Counted from the stretch's first letter, positions 1 to 7,709 are shown. The stretch is DNA of 15,948 nt from Thermoproteota archaeon (GCA_013153105.1 JAADFC010000057.1:1-15948), one strand, 5' to 3'. Numbers and translations: made by a program. The notes: a model not told the origin generated them from the sequence alone.

Positions 1-1
1 T

Positions 2-76
2 AGCGTGGCCGATGTGGCCAGGGCCGTGGGCTCGGGGATCGCGGGGCTGGTCTCGCTGGGGGGCTTCGTCTGCTAG
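2..76 (+). CDS. C-terminal tail of an upstream gene (partial)
   Basis: A frame open from the window edge encodes about 24 residues (SVADVARAVG, then a Gly/Val/Leu-rich end GLVSLGGFVC) and stops with TAG at 74-76. The amphipathic, Gly/Ala/Val-rich composition is protein-like, and a perfect inverted repeat follows 4 nt after the stop, as expected at a gene end. One other frame is also open here, but it is Trp/Arg-rich and implausible. No family can be recognised from so short a piece. Confidence 0.45.
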   Translation, partial: SVADVARAVGSGIAGLVSLGGFVC

Positions 77-80
77 GCTA

Positions 81-98
81 TTTTCACGTGTGTGAAAA
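81..98. promoter_or_regulatory. Perfect inverted repeat upstream of tes (operator or hairpin)
   Basis: TTTTCAC at 81-87 and GTGAAAA at 92-98 form a perfect 7-bp inverted repeat around a 4-nt GTGT spacer. It lies 4 nt after the stop of the upstream gene and about 39 nt upstream of the presumed box A of tes. It could be a dyad operator for a dimeric regulator of tes, or a 3' hairpin of the upstream transcript. No T-run follows, which argues mildly against a terminator. The AT-rich arms stand out in this GC-rich DNA. Confidence 0.5.
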
Positions 99-136
99 TC
101 GGTTATTACTTGACAGCGTTGCCTCACGCTTCAACG

Positions 137-143
137 CTTTTAA
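137..143 (+). promoter_or_regulatory. Box A (TATA-like) promoter element of tes
   Basis: CTTTTAA stands out in GC-rich DNA. An archaeal start site would be expected about 25 nt downstream, near 165-170, giving a leader of about 20 nt that just includes the ribosome site GGGGTGA at 175-181. A second AT-rich patch (TTATTA, about 103-108) is a weaker alternative. Confidence 0.5.
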
Positions 144-186
144 CTAAACCTCATGCCGTCCAGAGACACCGTGAGGGGTGACGCTA

Positions 187-2004
187 ATGGCGCTCGTCCA
201 AGCGGTGCCCCGCCGGGGTGCCGAGAAGCCGTCCATACTGCCGGCGCCGGCCGAGTTCGACCCGAAGACGAAGACAGTCAGGATAGCAGGCAAGGAGATA
301 AAGATAGGCGGCCCACTGCCTAAGCTGAGGGAGGGCGAGAGGCTGGTCTCCTACACGACGAGCCTCTGCCCCTACTGCGAGAGGCTGCTGCCCGCCGTAA
401 TCTTCGAGCGCGACGGCAAGATATACATCCGCAAAACCTGCCCCGTCCACGGCACCATAGAGGAGCTGTATTTCAGCAGCGCCAAGCTATACTACAAGTT
501 CATGCGCTACGAGGAGGAGGGCGTGGGCGTCACCCCTCACGTACAGCTCCAGGCCCCCTGCCCCTACAACTGTGGCCTCTGCGCCCGCCACAAGAACCAC
601 ACCGCCCTGGCCAACCTGGTTGTCACCAACCGCTGCGACCTAAGCTGCTGGTACTGCTTCTTCTACGCGGAGAAAATGGGCTACGTGTATGAGCCCAGCC
701 TCGAGCAGATACGCGATATGATACGCCAGTATAAGAAGGAAGGAGTCACTATGGCTGTACAGATAACCGGCGGCGAGCCCACGCTGCGCCCCGACCTCCC
801 CGAGATAATAAAGATGCTGCGCGAGGAGGGGGTCACGCACATACAGCTTAACACGCATGGCATAACATTCGCGAGAATGTGGTTCGAGAAGGGGCCCGAG
901 GCGGCGGTGGAGTACGCCCGCACCCTCCGCCGCGCAGGCCTCAACACGGTGTACATGAGCTTCGACGGCGTCACACCGAGGGCCAATCCGAAGAACCACT
1001 GGGAGGTTCCCTACACACTTGAAGTCTTCCGCAAGGCCGGCATGACGAGCGTCGTCCTCGTACCCACCGTGATAAAAACTATCAACGACAACGAGCTAGG
1101 CGCCATAGTAAAGTTCGCAGCAAAGCACATAGACGTGGTCAGGGGCGTTAACTTCCAGCCGGTAAGCCTCACAGGACGCATGCGCAAGGACGAGCGCGCC
1201 AAGTACCGGGTGACCATACCCGACGTGCTAATGTGGGTTGAGGAGCAGACCGACGGCCAGATACCTGCAGACTCCTGGTTCCCCATACCCGTCGCCGCCA
1301 AGCTGGCCTACTTCATTGAAGCCCTCAGCGGCGAGCTCAGGGTGTGTATGGGTAACCACCCAGCCTGCGGCTCAGCCACATACGTCTTCGTCGAGCGCGG
1401 GCCGGAGGGGCTCCCCAAGAGGTTCATACCTATAACGAGCTTCTTCGACGTGGAGGGCTTCATAGAGTACATAGAGGAGAAGACAGGAGAGCTAAGGAAG
1501 GCCAACGAGTCAAGCTTCTCCAGGTTCCGCCGCACCGTCCAGGCGGCGTCAATGCTGAAGGACCTGCCAAAGTTTGTTGACCGCGAAAAGCTCCCGAGGG
1601 ACCTTAACATAACCAAGCTGCTAGTGAATGTCTTCCTGAAGCGCAACTATGAGGCGCTGGGCGAGCTTCACTACAAGATGCTCTTCCTTGGGAACATGCA
1701 CTTCATGGACCTCTACAACTATGACGTGGAGCGCGTGATGAGATGTAACATACACTACCTAGCGCCGGACGGCAGGGTCATACCCTTCTGCACCTACAAC
1801 GTGCTCAACGATATATACCGCGACCATATACTGAGGGAGTACAGGATACCCTTGGAGGAGTACAAGAGGCGCTACGGCGAGCACACTGTCGGCCCAGACG
1901 TAAAATACGTGAGGAACATTAAGCTGTTGAAGAGCACCCCCATCTACTATGAGGCCTACAAAGGCATAGTCCCAGACGAGGTGCTCTACGGGAAGAAGAA
2001 GTGA
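187..2004 (+). CDS. tes: Tetraether lipid synthase-like radical SAM enzyme (Tes family)
   Basis: Radical SAM protein of 605 aa, matching from memory the Tes family (MJ0619 / Saci_0703), which couples the phytanyl chains of diether lipids tail to tail to make membrane-spanning GDGT/GTGT lipids. Numbering from ATG 187: an N-terminal rubredoxin-like site, CPYC (61-64) with CPVHG from 85; an auxiliary cluster motif, Cys125/129/132; the radical SAM CxxxCxxC, Cys150/154/157 (CDLSCWYC); the GGEP motif near 195; further Cys at 387, 394, 520 and 535. This set of metal sites fits the multi-cluster architecture known for Tes. The ORF is open from GTG 178, but GGGGTGA at 175-181 sits 5 nt before ATG 187, which I prefer. 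Longer than the methanogen protein (about 500 aa as I recall). It converges on tatD with only 2 nt between stop codons. It could be another member of the same radical SAM clade; enzyme class is certain, substrate is by homology. Confidence 0.82.
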   Translation: MALVQAVPRRGAEKPSILPAPAEFDPKTKTVRIAGKEIKIGGPLPKLREGERLVSYTTSLCPYCERLLPAVIFERDGKIYIRKTCPVHGTIEELYFSSAKLYYKFMRYEEEGVGVTPHVQLQAPCPYNCGLCARHKNHTALANLVVTNRCDLSCWYCFFYAEKMGYVYEPSLEQIRDMIRQYKKEGVTMAVQITGGEPTLRPDLPEIIKMLREEGVTHIQLNTHGITFARMWFEKGPEAAVEYARTLRRAGLNTVYMSFDGVTPRANPKNHWEVPYTLEVFRKAGMTSVVLVPTVIKTINDNELGAIVKFAAKHIDVVRGVNFQPVSLTGRMRKDERAKYRVTIPDVLMWVEEQTDGQIPADSWFPIPVAAKLAYFIEALSGELRVCMGNHPACGSATYVFVERGPEGLPKRFIPITSFFDVEGFIEYIEEKTGELRKANESSFSRFRRTVQAASMLKDLPKFVDREKLPRDLNITKLLVNVFLKRNYEALGELHYKMLFLGNMHFMDLYNYDVERVMRCNIHYLAPDGRVIPFCTYNVLNDIYRDHILREYRIPLEEYKRRYGEHTVGPDVKYVRNIKLLKSTPIYYEAYKGIVPDEVLYGKKK

Positions 2005-2006
2005 GG

Positions 2007-2765
2007 CTACCTTTTCAGCCACTTTTTTTCAAATGTGGACCTTATAGTCTCGGCTACATGCCCCGCGTCAAGCCCCTTTATCCTGGCTATATGCTCGACG
2101 ACCTCTCGCACCAGCGTAGGGCTCATCTTTATCCCCTTATACTCGTAGGGCGCGTCGCTCTCTGTCAGCATTATCTCGAGGGGCGCGTTGGCCACCACGT
2201 TCTGGTGCTTCTTCTGGATGCGTATGGCAGGATTTATGGATATGGTGTACCCGTGATCTGCTATCCTCGGTATGAGGTGGAGCGGCCCCGTGTACCAGTG
2301 GAAGTTAGCATACCCAATATCGTAGCGCTCGAGGAGGCTCAGCACCTCCTCCCAGGTACCCGCTGTGTGGAGGTTTAGTATCAGGTTGTGGTCACGCGCG
2401 GCCTCGAGGAAAACCTGGAAGACGCTCCGCTGCAGCTCTATAGTCTCGCCGACGAACTTAGTGTCGAGGCCAACCTCCCCAAGGCACTGGACTCCGTTCT
2501 CCAAGGCAAGCTCTACAGTCTTACGCGCCTCCTCAACCGCCTCGCGGCTCTTCACGCTCCACGGGTGCACGCCCAGGCACGGCGTCACACGCCCCCTGAA
2601 TCGCCTCCAGTAGTCTAGCGTCCTTCTGCTGGTCTCCAGGTCGTCCGACACTATTACTATGTGCAGCGGGGCCGATGCTAGGATGGCCTCCAGCTCCTCG
2701 GGGCTATACTCGTGTGCGTGGCTGTGCACGTCCACATACCTAAAGCCATACTCGTGCCCCTGCAT
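2007..2765 (-). CDS. TatD-family metal-dependent hydrolase
   Basis: 252 aa, TIM-barrel amidohydrolase-type protein of the TatD family (metal-dependent DNase / phosphoesterase-like hydrolases). Visible metal ligands in order: HSH (His14, His16), Glu97 in GEVGLD, His133 in NLHTAG, His156 in ANFHW and Asp204 in TESDAPY. These match the TatD pattern, and length is normal for the family. The frame is open for 66 more codons upstream, to 2963, but that extension has Pro/Arg/Ser-rich composition and covers a strong hairpin, whereas homology-like sequence starts with MQGHEYGFRYVDVHSH; hence ATG 2765. A TATA-like CTATAGTT lies at about 2806-2813. It is downstream of the metallophosphoesterase on the same strand but separated by 219 nt, so it is probably transcribed from its own promoter. 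The cellular substrate is unknown. Confidence 0.85.
   Translation of the reverse strand: MQGHEYGFRYVDVHSHAHEYSPEELEAILASAPLHIVIVSDDLETSRRTLDYWRRFRGRVTPCLGVHPWSVKSREAVEEARKTVELALENGVQCLGEVGLDTKFVGETIELQRSVFQVFLEAARDHNLILNLHTAGTWEEVLSLLERYDIGYANFHWYTGPLHLIPRIADHGYTISINPAIRIQKKHQNVVANAPLEIMLTESDAPYEYKGIKMSPTLVREVVEHIARIKGLDAGHVAETIRSTFEKKWLKR
2023..2029 (+). terminator. T-run, likely transcription terminator of tes
   Basis: Seven consecutive T at 2023-2029, preceded by TTTT at 2011-2014, lie 7-25 nt after the tes stop. Archaeal RNA polymerase terminates on such U-rich stretches without needing a hairpin. The tract lies inside the 3' end of the convergent tatD, where on the other strand it encodes the Lys-rich C-terminus. 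Confidence 0.55.
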
Positions 2766-2868
2766 GGCTCCACAACCCTCCCGGGGTGCGGGCCTGGAGG
2801 GACAACTATAGCTGGACTGTGGCCCGGACAGCGCCTGGAGGCCGGTGACGAGCATCCCGAACGGGTGG

Positions 2869-2895
2869 AGCCCCCGCGGTGCTCGGGCGGGGGCT
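2869..2895. repeat. 9-bp perfect hairpin between metallophosphoesterase and tatD
   Basis: AGCCCCCGC at 2869-2877 and GCGGGGGCT at 2887-2895 pair perfectly around a 9-nt loop. On the minus strand the hairpin lies about 90 nt after the metallophosphoesterase stop and about 105 nt before the tatD ATG. It may stabilise or terminate the upstream transcript. No T-run follows it. The rest of 2766-2984 holds only the presumed tatD box A. Confidence 0.5.
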
Positions 2896-2984
2896 ATGAT
2901 GGTGTGGCGGCTGCCTGAGGCCTCAACCCGTAAAAGAGTCGTCATCGCGGCGCTGCTCAGCATAGGCGGCCTCTTCTCATCGGC

Positions 2985-3704
2985 CTACTCGGGGCTCAGC
3001 GTTATGCTCCCATCCTCTCTTATGTCTATGAAGGTTAGCTTATGGTTGGCCGGCAGTGCAACGTTCACAACCAGCGTCTCGCCCACCCGTGCCCTCGTCC
3101 TCTTAGAGTGGTGGGCGTGGCCGTGAACGGCCAGCCTCGGCTTGGTTTCGAGGAGCACTTTCTCGGCATGTCTGCTTCCAAGGTAAGCCCATATCTTCGG
3201 GTCTTCCCCCTCGAGCGTGGCGTACGTTGGCGCGTAGTGGGTGAGCAGGACTACTATGTAACCCTCTTGGCGTAGCCTGTCTAGGGTTTCGCGCATCCGC
3301 TGAAGCCTCTTGGCGTATATGATCCTGATCCCGGGTATATGCTTCTGCTGCCATGTGGTGGGCTTGTCTATCACGCCCCTGCTCCCGTAGACTGCCACCC
3401 TGAGCCCGGACACCTCAAGGGTTATGTAGCGGTCGTTGAGCCACTCCACTTCGGGGTAATGTTCGACGAAGCTGTGCTCCCTGTCCATATACTCTTCGTT
3501 TCCGAAGGCAGCGACTATATGGGCTTGGGGGCAGAACCTCCTTGTCGCCTGCACCACGGGACGGAGAGCGTTTACTCTACCCTTGTCAACCATGTCGCCC
3601 GCCCAGAGCACTAGCTGGGTATCGGCGCAGAGCTGCTTCGACTCCGAGAGCCTTGCGATGTACTCCATCAGGTAGCGTGGACTATGGACGTCGCTCACCG
3701 CCAT
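2985..3704 (-). CDS. Calcineurin-like metallophosphoesterase
   Basis: 239 aa, cytosolic by absence of a signal peptide. The family's dimetal motifs are in order: DVH (Asp5, His7), GDMVDKG (36-42), GNEE (69-72, in place of the usual GNHE), His156 in THYAPT, and GHAH (195-198). It therefore hydrolyses a phosphomonoester or phosphodiester, but the substrate cannot be named. The GNHE-to-GNEE change replaces the usual catalytic His next to Asn; several compact archaeal members vary here, so activity is still likely. Start ATG 3704 has no clear ribosome site and could be used leaderless; GTG 3698 is an alternative. The gene is divergent from the hypothetical gene starting near 4058, across a hairpin-rich gap. 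Confidence 0.85.
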   Translation of the reverse strand: MAVSDVHSPRYLMEYIARLSESKQLCADTQLVLWAGDMVDKGRVNALRPVVQATRRFCPQAHIVAAFGNEEYMDREHSFVEHYPEVEWLNDRYITLEVSGLRVAVYGSRGVIDKPTTWQQKHIPGIRIIYAKRLQRMRETLDRLRQEGYIVVLLTHYAPTYATLEGEDPKIWAYLGSRHAEKVLLETKPRLAVHGHAHHSKRTRARVGETLVVNVALPANHKLTFIDIREDGSITLSPE

Positions 3705-4057
3705 AACCCGTAGGGTCAGGGCGGCCTCCCCCAGGGCTCAGCTGCGGCTAGGAGCGCGGTGAATACGTCCCAGCCCAGGTCATCCAAGCCCCCCGTCGGG
3801 GGCGTACCTGGGCTCGGGGCGCATGTAGGCGGAGCCGGCCTCCCCGGGGAAAAATAGGGTTCCCCCACCCCACAACACTCACGGCGCGTAGGGTGGCCCC
3901 GCGGCGGAGGGATGTGGAACAGACAGGGTTGGTAGGGGCCCGGCCCCCAGGGGACCGGGCTCCGCTGCCATGGCTGAGCTACGCCGCACCACGCCGCGGG
4001 GCCGCCGGAGGCCTCCCCTCCACGCTGGGCTGGGGAGGCTGCAGGGGTGTGGCCGGG
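3705..4057. other. Structured gene-poor region between divergent genes
   Basis: About 353 nt that I judge mostly non-coding. It holds: GGCCTCCCCCAGGG (3723-3736); a compound hairpin (3769-3817); the palindrome TCCCCGGGGA (3841-3850) abutting AAAAATA (3850-3856), the best box A for the rightward gene; a 9-bp stem 3935-3943/3955-3963 with one G-T pair; and a perfect 8-bp stem GCCTCCCC 4011-4018 / GGGGAGGC 4032-4039. A reading frame in phase with the downstream gene is open from GTG 3893, but its product up to 4057 is Arg/Pro/Gly-rich and unlike a folded domain. Confidence 0.6.
3769..3817. repeat. Compound stem-loop in divergent intergenic region
   Basis: The outer stem AGCCCAGGT (3772-3780) / ACCTGGGCT (3806-3814) is perfect over 9 bp and continues, after a C-C mismatch, with CC/GG. 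Inside it is a second perfect 6-bp stem, GCCCCC (3788-3793) / GGGGGC (3798-3803), closed by a CGTC loop. It lies 65 nt upstream of the metallophosphoesterase start and upstream of the rightward box A. It could be an operator, a small RNA or part of a leader; the sequence does not decide. Confidence 0.6.
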
Positions 4058-4642
4058 TTGGGGCTCCTCGAGGAGCTCGGCGTTGAACGATACTACCTCG
4101 CCGCTGGCATGCTCGAGAAGAAGGTTGAGGCCGCCCTGGCCGTCTACGCTGCAAGGCGCGGCGGCCTGCCGCTCTACGCAGGTGGCGTCTACACCCTTGT
4201 GCTCCGCGAGAACGGCGTCGGGGCGCGGGGCTGTGAGCCTGGCCGGGGCGTGTACCTGGGCTGCCTCCCGCCGGGAGGCGAGCCGGTGTTCGCAGCAGGC
4301 GTCGACGGGAGGAGGCTGCGGGGGCTCCGGCGCCTGGAGGGCCGCCGGCTGGCGCCGGGTGTCTACGCGCTTGCCAGGGTGGTCTCGGGGGTCGTGGTCG
4401 AGCGCTCCTACTTTACTGTCGGGCCGGGCCTCGAGGTTAGGCCCCTCGAGCCGCCTTGCCCTACCCTCCTGAATCGTGTCTTCGAGCTTCTCGGTGCACG
4501 GGAGGCGCGCGAGAAAGAGGTCGTTGAGGTCTTGGCTGCGGAGCTGGGTGTCGGGCGGGGGGAGGCGCGGCGCCTGCTGCTGGAGTGGGAGGGGAGGCTC
4601 TGCGTCTCAAGACTGCCTGGAGGCGTGGTCAGGCTACTCTAG
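4058..4642 (+). CDS. Hypothetical protein with winged-helix-like C-terminus
   Basis: Not recognised. From TTG 4058 it is 194 aa, beginning MGLLEELGVERYYLAAG. A helical N-terminal part (LEKKVEAALAVYAARRGG) is followed by a beta-rich middle with many Gly/Val, and the last 50 residues (FELLGAREAREKEVVEVLAAEL, then GEARRLLLEWEGRLCV and GGVVRLL) read like a winged helix: helix, helix-turn-helix, beta hairpin. That suggests nucleic-acid binding, by inference only. The start is uncertain: GTG 3893, GTG 4049 and TTG 4058 are all in frame. AGGGGTG at 4043-4049 is 8 nt before TTG 4058, and sequence upstream looks non-coding. Its TAG stop overlaps the convergent leuS stop, so the two genes share 9 bp. 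Confidence 0.6.
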   Translation: MGLLEELGVERYYLAAGMLEKKVEAALAVYAARRGGLPLYAGGVYTLVLRENGVGARGCEPGRGVYLGCLPPGGEPVFAAGVDGRRLRGLRRLEGRRLAPGVYALARVVSGVVVERSYFTVGPGLEVRPLEPPCPTLLNRVFELLGAREAREKEVVEVLAAELGVGRGEARRLLLEWEGRLCVSRLPGGVVRLL

Positions 4643-7585
4643 CACTATGGCGGGCCTCCCTGGCAGCACCTTCTTCCTCCTCGCAGCCTCGGGGGCCTCG
4701 TCCTCGTAGTACACCTCGACCTCAAGGCCGGTCCTAGCCTTGATATACTCCTTAAGCTCCTCTATGGCCCTGCGCTCGTCGAACGACTCCACGCCCGCCA
4801 CAAGATCAATGAAGTACTCTCCCTGCCCCATGAGGTAGTCGCTCAGCCTCTTCGCCAGCTCCGCGGCACGCTTACCCGGAACGCCGCGCTCTATCAGCAG
4901 GCGTATAGCCTCCCTCAGCTGGCCCCTCCTCTTGACCACGCCAGCCACCAGCTGCGCCTCACCCCACCTCTCCGGCCTCGCCACGGCTATGACGAGCCTG
5001 CGCGGCTCGCCCTTAACCACCCTAAGCACAGACTTGACATCCTCTATGAGGCGCTCCACATACTCTACCGCAAGCTCGCCCGCCAGGTCGCGCCTGCCGG
5101 CACCCGGCCAGGCCTCCAGCGAGACGTAGCCGCTCTTGCCCAGCCTTCGCCAGGCCTCCTCAGCCAGGTGCGGAGCCACCGGCGCCAGCATAGTGACCCA
5201 CTTCTCCACATACTCACGCAGCGCCGGCCCCGGCGAGCCGCGGATCGAGAGGTACCGTGCTGCGTCGTTCTCCATCTCGTAGAGCAGCCTAACCGTCGCA
5301 GCCCTGGTACGCAGCTCCTCGAACGCCCGCGTCACAGCCTCGATGTGCAGCTGGAGCCTGCTGCGCAGCCACCTGTCAGCTATAGTCTCCTCCTCGTCAG
5401 CCTTGACGGCAGCGTCGACGTAGCGTAGCAGCCTAGAAAACTGCGCCAGGACGCTCCTCGCGAGGGCATCGGAGAAGTTGGCATCCTGCAGCAGCTCGGC
5501 GGACGCGAGTATGGTGGCGCGCACCGTGTCTGGTCCATAGACGCGCAGAGCCCTCCTCAACGGTATAATGTTGCGCAGGCTCTTGCTCATCTTCTTCCCT
5601 TCAAGCATGACGAATCCGTTGACCACTATCTGCCTGGGCCACTTCTCCCTCGGGAACAGTGCAGCGTGGTGGAATATGAAGAACGTCAAGTGGTTCGGCA
5701 CGAGGTCCCTGCCGCTGTGCCTCGAGTCCAGCGGGTACCAGTAGTCGAACTCCTCCCTCATCCCCTTAACCTCCTCGACGGGGATACCAGTCTTCCCCGC
5801 AACCTCCTCCGGGGACCCCCGGCCGAGCAGCACGTAGTCCCAGAACTCTACCGTCAGCTTCTCGGGGTCGATGCCGAGCCTGCGTATCCGGTGTACAACA
5901 GTGTAGAAGGCCATGTATATCGTGGAGTCGCTCAGGCTCTCTATAATCCAACCCTTAGCCCAGGGCAGCTCGGTTCCGAGGCCACGCGTCCTAGCCACAG
6001 CCCTCTCGTGCAGCCAGTCAATGGTCTTCCGGAACTCTTCCCTCATCTCCGGCGGCACTATCCTCATAGACTCGAGAAGCTCGTAGGCGAGCTTCTTCCA
6101 TCCCGGGTCCCCGTAGTTTATGAACCACTGGTCCTTGAGCACCTTGACGACTATTTCGTTCCCGCAGCGGCAGTAGACGGGGCGGTTCATGATCTCATAC
6201 ATCTTGTCCGCGTAACCTAACGCTGAGAGCCACTTGGCGGTAGCCTCCCGCGCCTCGGCCACACCGGCCCCTGCTATCCACGCTGCCACGGGTGCAACGA
6301 TGAACTTCCTAGTATCGGGAGGCGCATCGGGGTAGACGAGGTCAACTACATCCTCCCTAACCACACCCCGGTGGTACTCGTCACTGTAGAGCTGCTTGGT
6401 CGCCTCGTCAAGCTTCTCGCGGTCGAGCTGGCTCTTCACACCGAGCCTCTCAACGATATCCCTGGCGGGTATCTCGGAGTAGCCCTCCACCTTTATGAGC
6501 GGTATAGGCCGTAGCACAGCCGGGTCTATGCCGAGCTTCTCCAGCAGCTCCCTCCTCTCCTCCACAAGCTCGCGGAGGGCTACATAGTCGTAGGGGGCGT
6601 GCGCGGGCACACTCATTACAACGCCGGTGGCCGTGTCTGGGTCTACGAAGTCGGCCGGAAGCACGGGGACCCGCCTTCCGGTGGCCGGGTTCACAACCCA
6701 CATGCCGACCAGCTGCTCGCCCCGCAGCCTCTCCAGGACCTCCACCCTGTCGCGCTGGAAGCCGAGCTTGAAGGCAGCCCTCTCGCTTACAAGGTAAACC
6801 CTACCGTCGATCCTTGCCTTGACGTATGTGGCGTCGGGGCGTACCCACAGGTTGGTCACTCCGAATACTGTCTCGGGCCGGAGCGTGGCGGCGGGCATGT
6901 AGAAGCCGTCGCCCTCAAACAGTATTAGCGTGAACTCACCTATCTCCGGTTCCACGTCCCCCTTAGTATCATGCATACCCACGGGCATGTGGTGGACGGG
7001 GCACCAGCCGACGGGGTGAGAGCCCCTTGTAATGTAGCCCAGCTCGCGCAGCCTCGTGTACTGCCAGATTATGAACTTCTTAAACTCGGGGTCTATAGTC
7101 GTGAACTCCCTGCGCCAGTCGATACTGTAGCCCATCTCCTGCATTGCCTTCTTCGCGTCCTCGTGGAAGTACCGTGCCAGACCCAGGGGGTCCTTAAGCT
7201 TGTCAAGGTCCTCCTTTGGGACGTCGTATATGTTCAGCATCAGGTCTATCAGCTCTGGATCACCGTTGGCGATAGCCTCAGCCATGGTGAGTATGGGCGT
7301 GCCAGTGTAGTGGAACCCCATTGGGAACAGGACGTTGTAGCCTCTCATGCGCATGAACCGGGCATATACATCGGTTATAGTGTAGGTCCTCGAGTGGCCT
7401 AGATGCAGGGGGCTGTTGGGGTATGGGAAGGCAGCGGTGACGAAGAACTTGGGCTTGGCAGGGTCGGGGTCGGCTTCGAACACCCTGTCACGCCGCCAGG
7501 CCTCCTGCCACTTGCGCGCTATCTCGACAAGCCAGCGCGCCATATCGTTAACCGGCTCCCGCAGCTTGACTATATCGCTAGACAT
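4634..7585 (-). CDS. leuS: Leucyl-tRNA synthetase, archaeal type
   Basis: 983 aa class Ia synthetase that charges tRNA-Leu. Visible parts: the HIGH-type motif HLGH (61-64) after AAFPYPNSPL; the CP1 editing domain with the Thr-rich stretch TLRPET (234-239) and the conserved Asp333 in VPAHAPYD; a CRCGNE zinc-type element; the catalytic KMSKS (665-669); a helical anticodon-binding domain; and the archaeal C-terminal extension ending LPGRPAIVLE, which in Pyrococcus LeuRS contacts the long variable arm of tRNA-Leu. Length is usual for archaeal/eukaryotic-type LeuRS. ATG 7585 is supported by GGAGGAGG (7592-7599) 6 nt upstream. Single-gene transcription unit, convergent with the preceding gene and divergent from hxlB. 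No truncation or frameshift seen. Confidence 0.97.
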   Translation of the reverse strand: MSSDIVKLREPVNDMARWLVEIARKWQEAWRRDRVFEADPDPAKPKFFVTAAFPYPNSPLHLGHSRTYTITDVYARFMRMRGYNVLFPMGFHYTGTPILTMAEAIANGDPELIDLMLNIYDVPKEDLDKLKDPLGLARYFHEDAKKAMQEMGYSIDWRREFTTIDPEFKKFIIWQYTRLRELGYITRGSHPVGWCPVHHMPVGMHDTKGDVEPEIGEFTLILFEGDGFYMPAATLRPETVFGVTNLWVRPDATYVKARIDGRVYLVSERAAFKLGFQRDRVEVLERLRGEQLVGMWVVNPATGRRVPVLPADFVDPDTATGVVMSVPAHAPYDYVALRELVEERRELLEKLGIDPAVLRPIPLIKVEGYSEIPARDIVERLGVKSQLDREKLDEATKQLYSDEYHRGVVREDVVDLVYPDAPPDTRKFIVAPVAAWIAGAGVAEAREATAKWLSALGYADKMYEIMNRPVYCRCGNEIVVKVLKDQWFINYGDPGWKKLAYELLESMRIVPPEMREEFRKTIDWLHERAVARTRGLGTELPWAKGWIIESLSDSTIYMAFYTVVHRIRRLGIDPEKLTVEFWDYVLLGRGSPEEVAGKTGIPVEEVKGMREEFDYWYPLDSRHSGRDLVPNHLTFFIFHHAALFPREKWPRQIVVNGFVMLEGKKMSKSLRNIIPLRRALRVYGPDTVRATILASAELLQDANFSDALARSVLAQFSRLLRYVDAAVKADEEETIADRWLRSRLQLHIEAVTRAFEELRTRAATVRLLYEMENDAARYLSIRGSPGPALREYVEKWVTMLAPVAPHLAEEAWRRLGKSGYVSLEAWPGAGRRDLAGELAVEYVERLIEDVKSVLRVVKGEPRRLVIAVARPERWGEAQLVAGVVKRRGQLREAIRLLIERGVPGKRAAELAKRLSDYLMGQGEYFIDLVAGVESFDERRAIEELKEYIKARTGLEVEVYYEDEAPEAARRKKVLPGRPAIVLE

Positions 7586-7611
7586 GGGTAGCCTCCTCCG
7601 GCGCGCAGCCC

Positions 7612-7661
7612 CCTCCCCAGGGGAGGCCTCCCGGGGCCGGCGCCTCCGGCCTTTACTATAA
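7612..7661 (-). promoter_or_regulatory. leuS promoter and palindrome-rich leader
   Basis: On the minus strand a box A-like TTATAGTAAA (7661-7652) would place the start site near 7632. The stretch between it and the ribosome site is built of palindromes: GGCCGG/CCGGCC (7635-7640/7646-7651), GGGAGGCCTCCC (7621-7632) and CCTCCCC-A-GGGGAGG (7612-7626). The leader of leuS would therefore be able to fold just upstream of its ribosome site. Whether it is regulatory is unknown. Confidence 0.45.
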
Positions 7662-7709
7662 CCCTAGCCGTTGGAGGGCCCCTGGGCTCTGTTGTGGAGG
7701 ACGTTGACG

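Noticed and set aside
2001..2378. 125-codon open frame on the plus strand over tatD
   Set aside because: It reads antisense through the metal-binding part of TatD and starts across the convergent gene end; no independent signal.
2894..2920. Possible C/D-box guide RNA (ATGATGG, 12 nt, CTGA)
   Set aside because: Imperfect C box, and no matching C'/D pair downstream; chance occurrence is likely.
3893..4057. N-terminal extension of the winged-helix-like hypothetical protein
   Set aside because: In frame from GTG 3893, but the translation is Arg/Pro/Gly-rich, overlies two strong hairpins, and a better ribosome site precedes TTG 4058.
5666..6220. 184-codon open frame on the plus strand inside leuS
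   Set aside because: It is antisense to the well-supported leuS catalytic domain, Pro/Val/His-rich and without a ribosome site; a GC-rich shadow frame.
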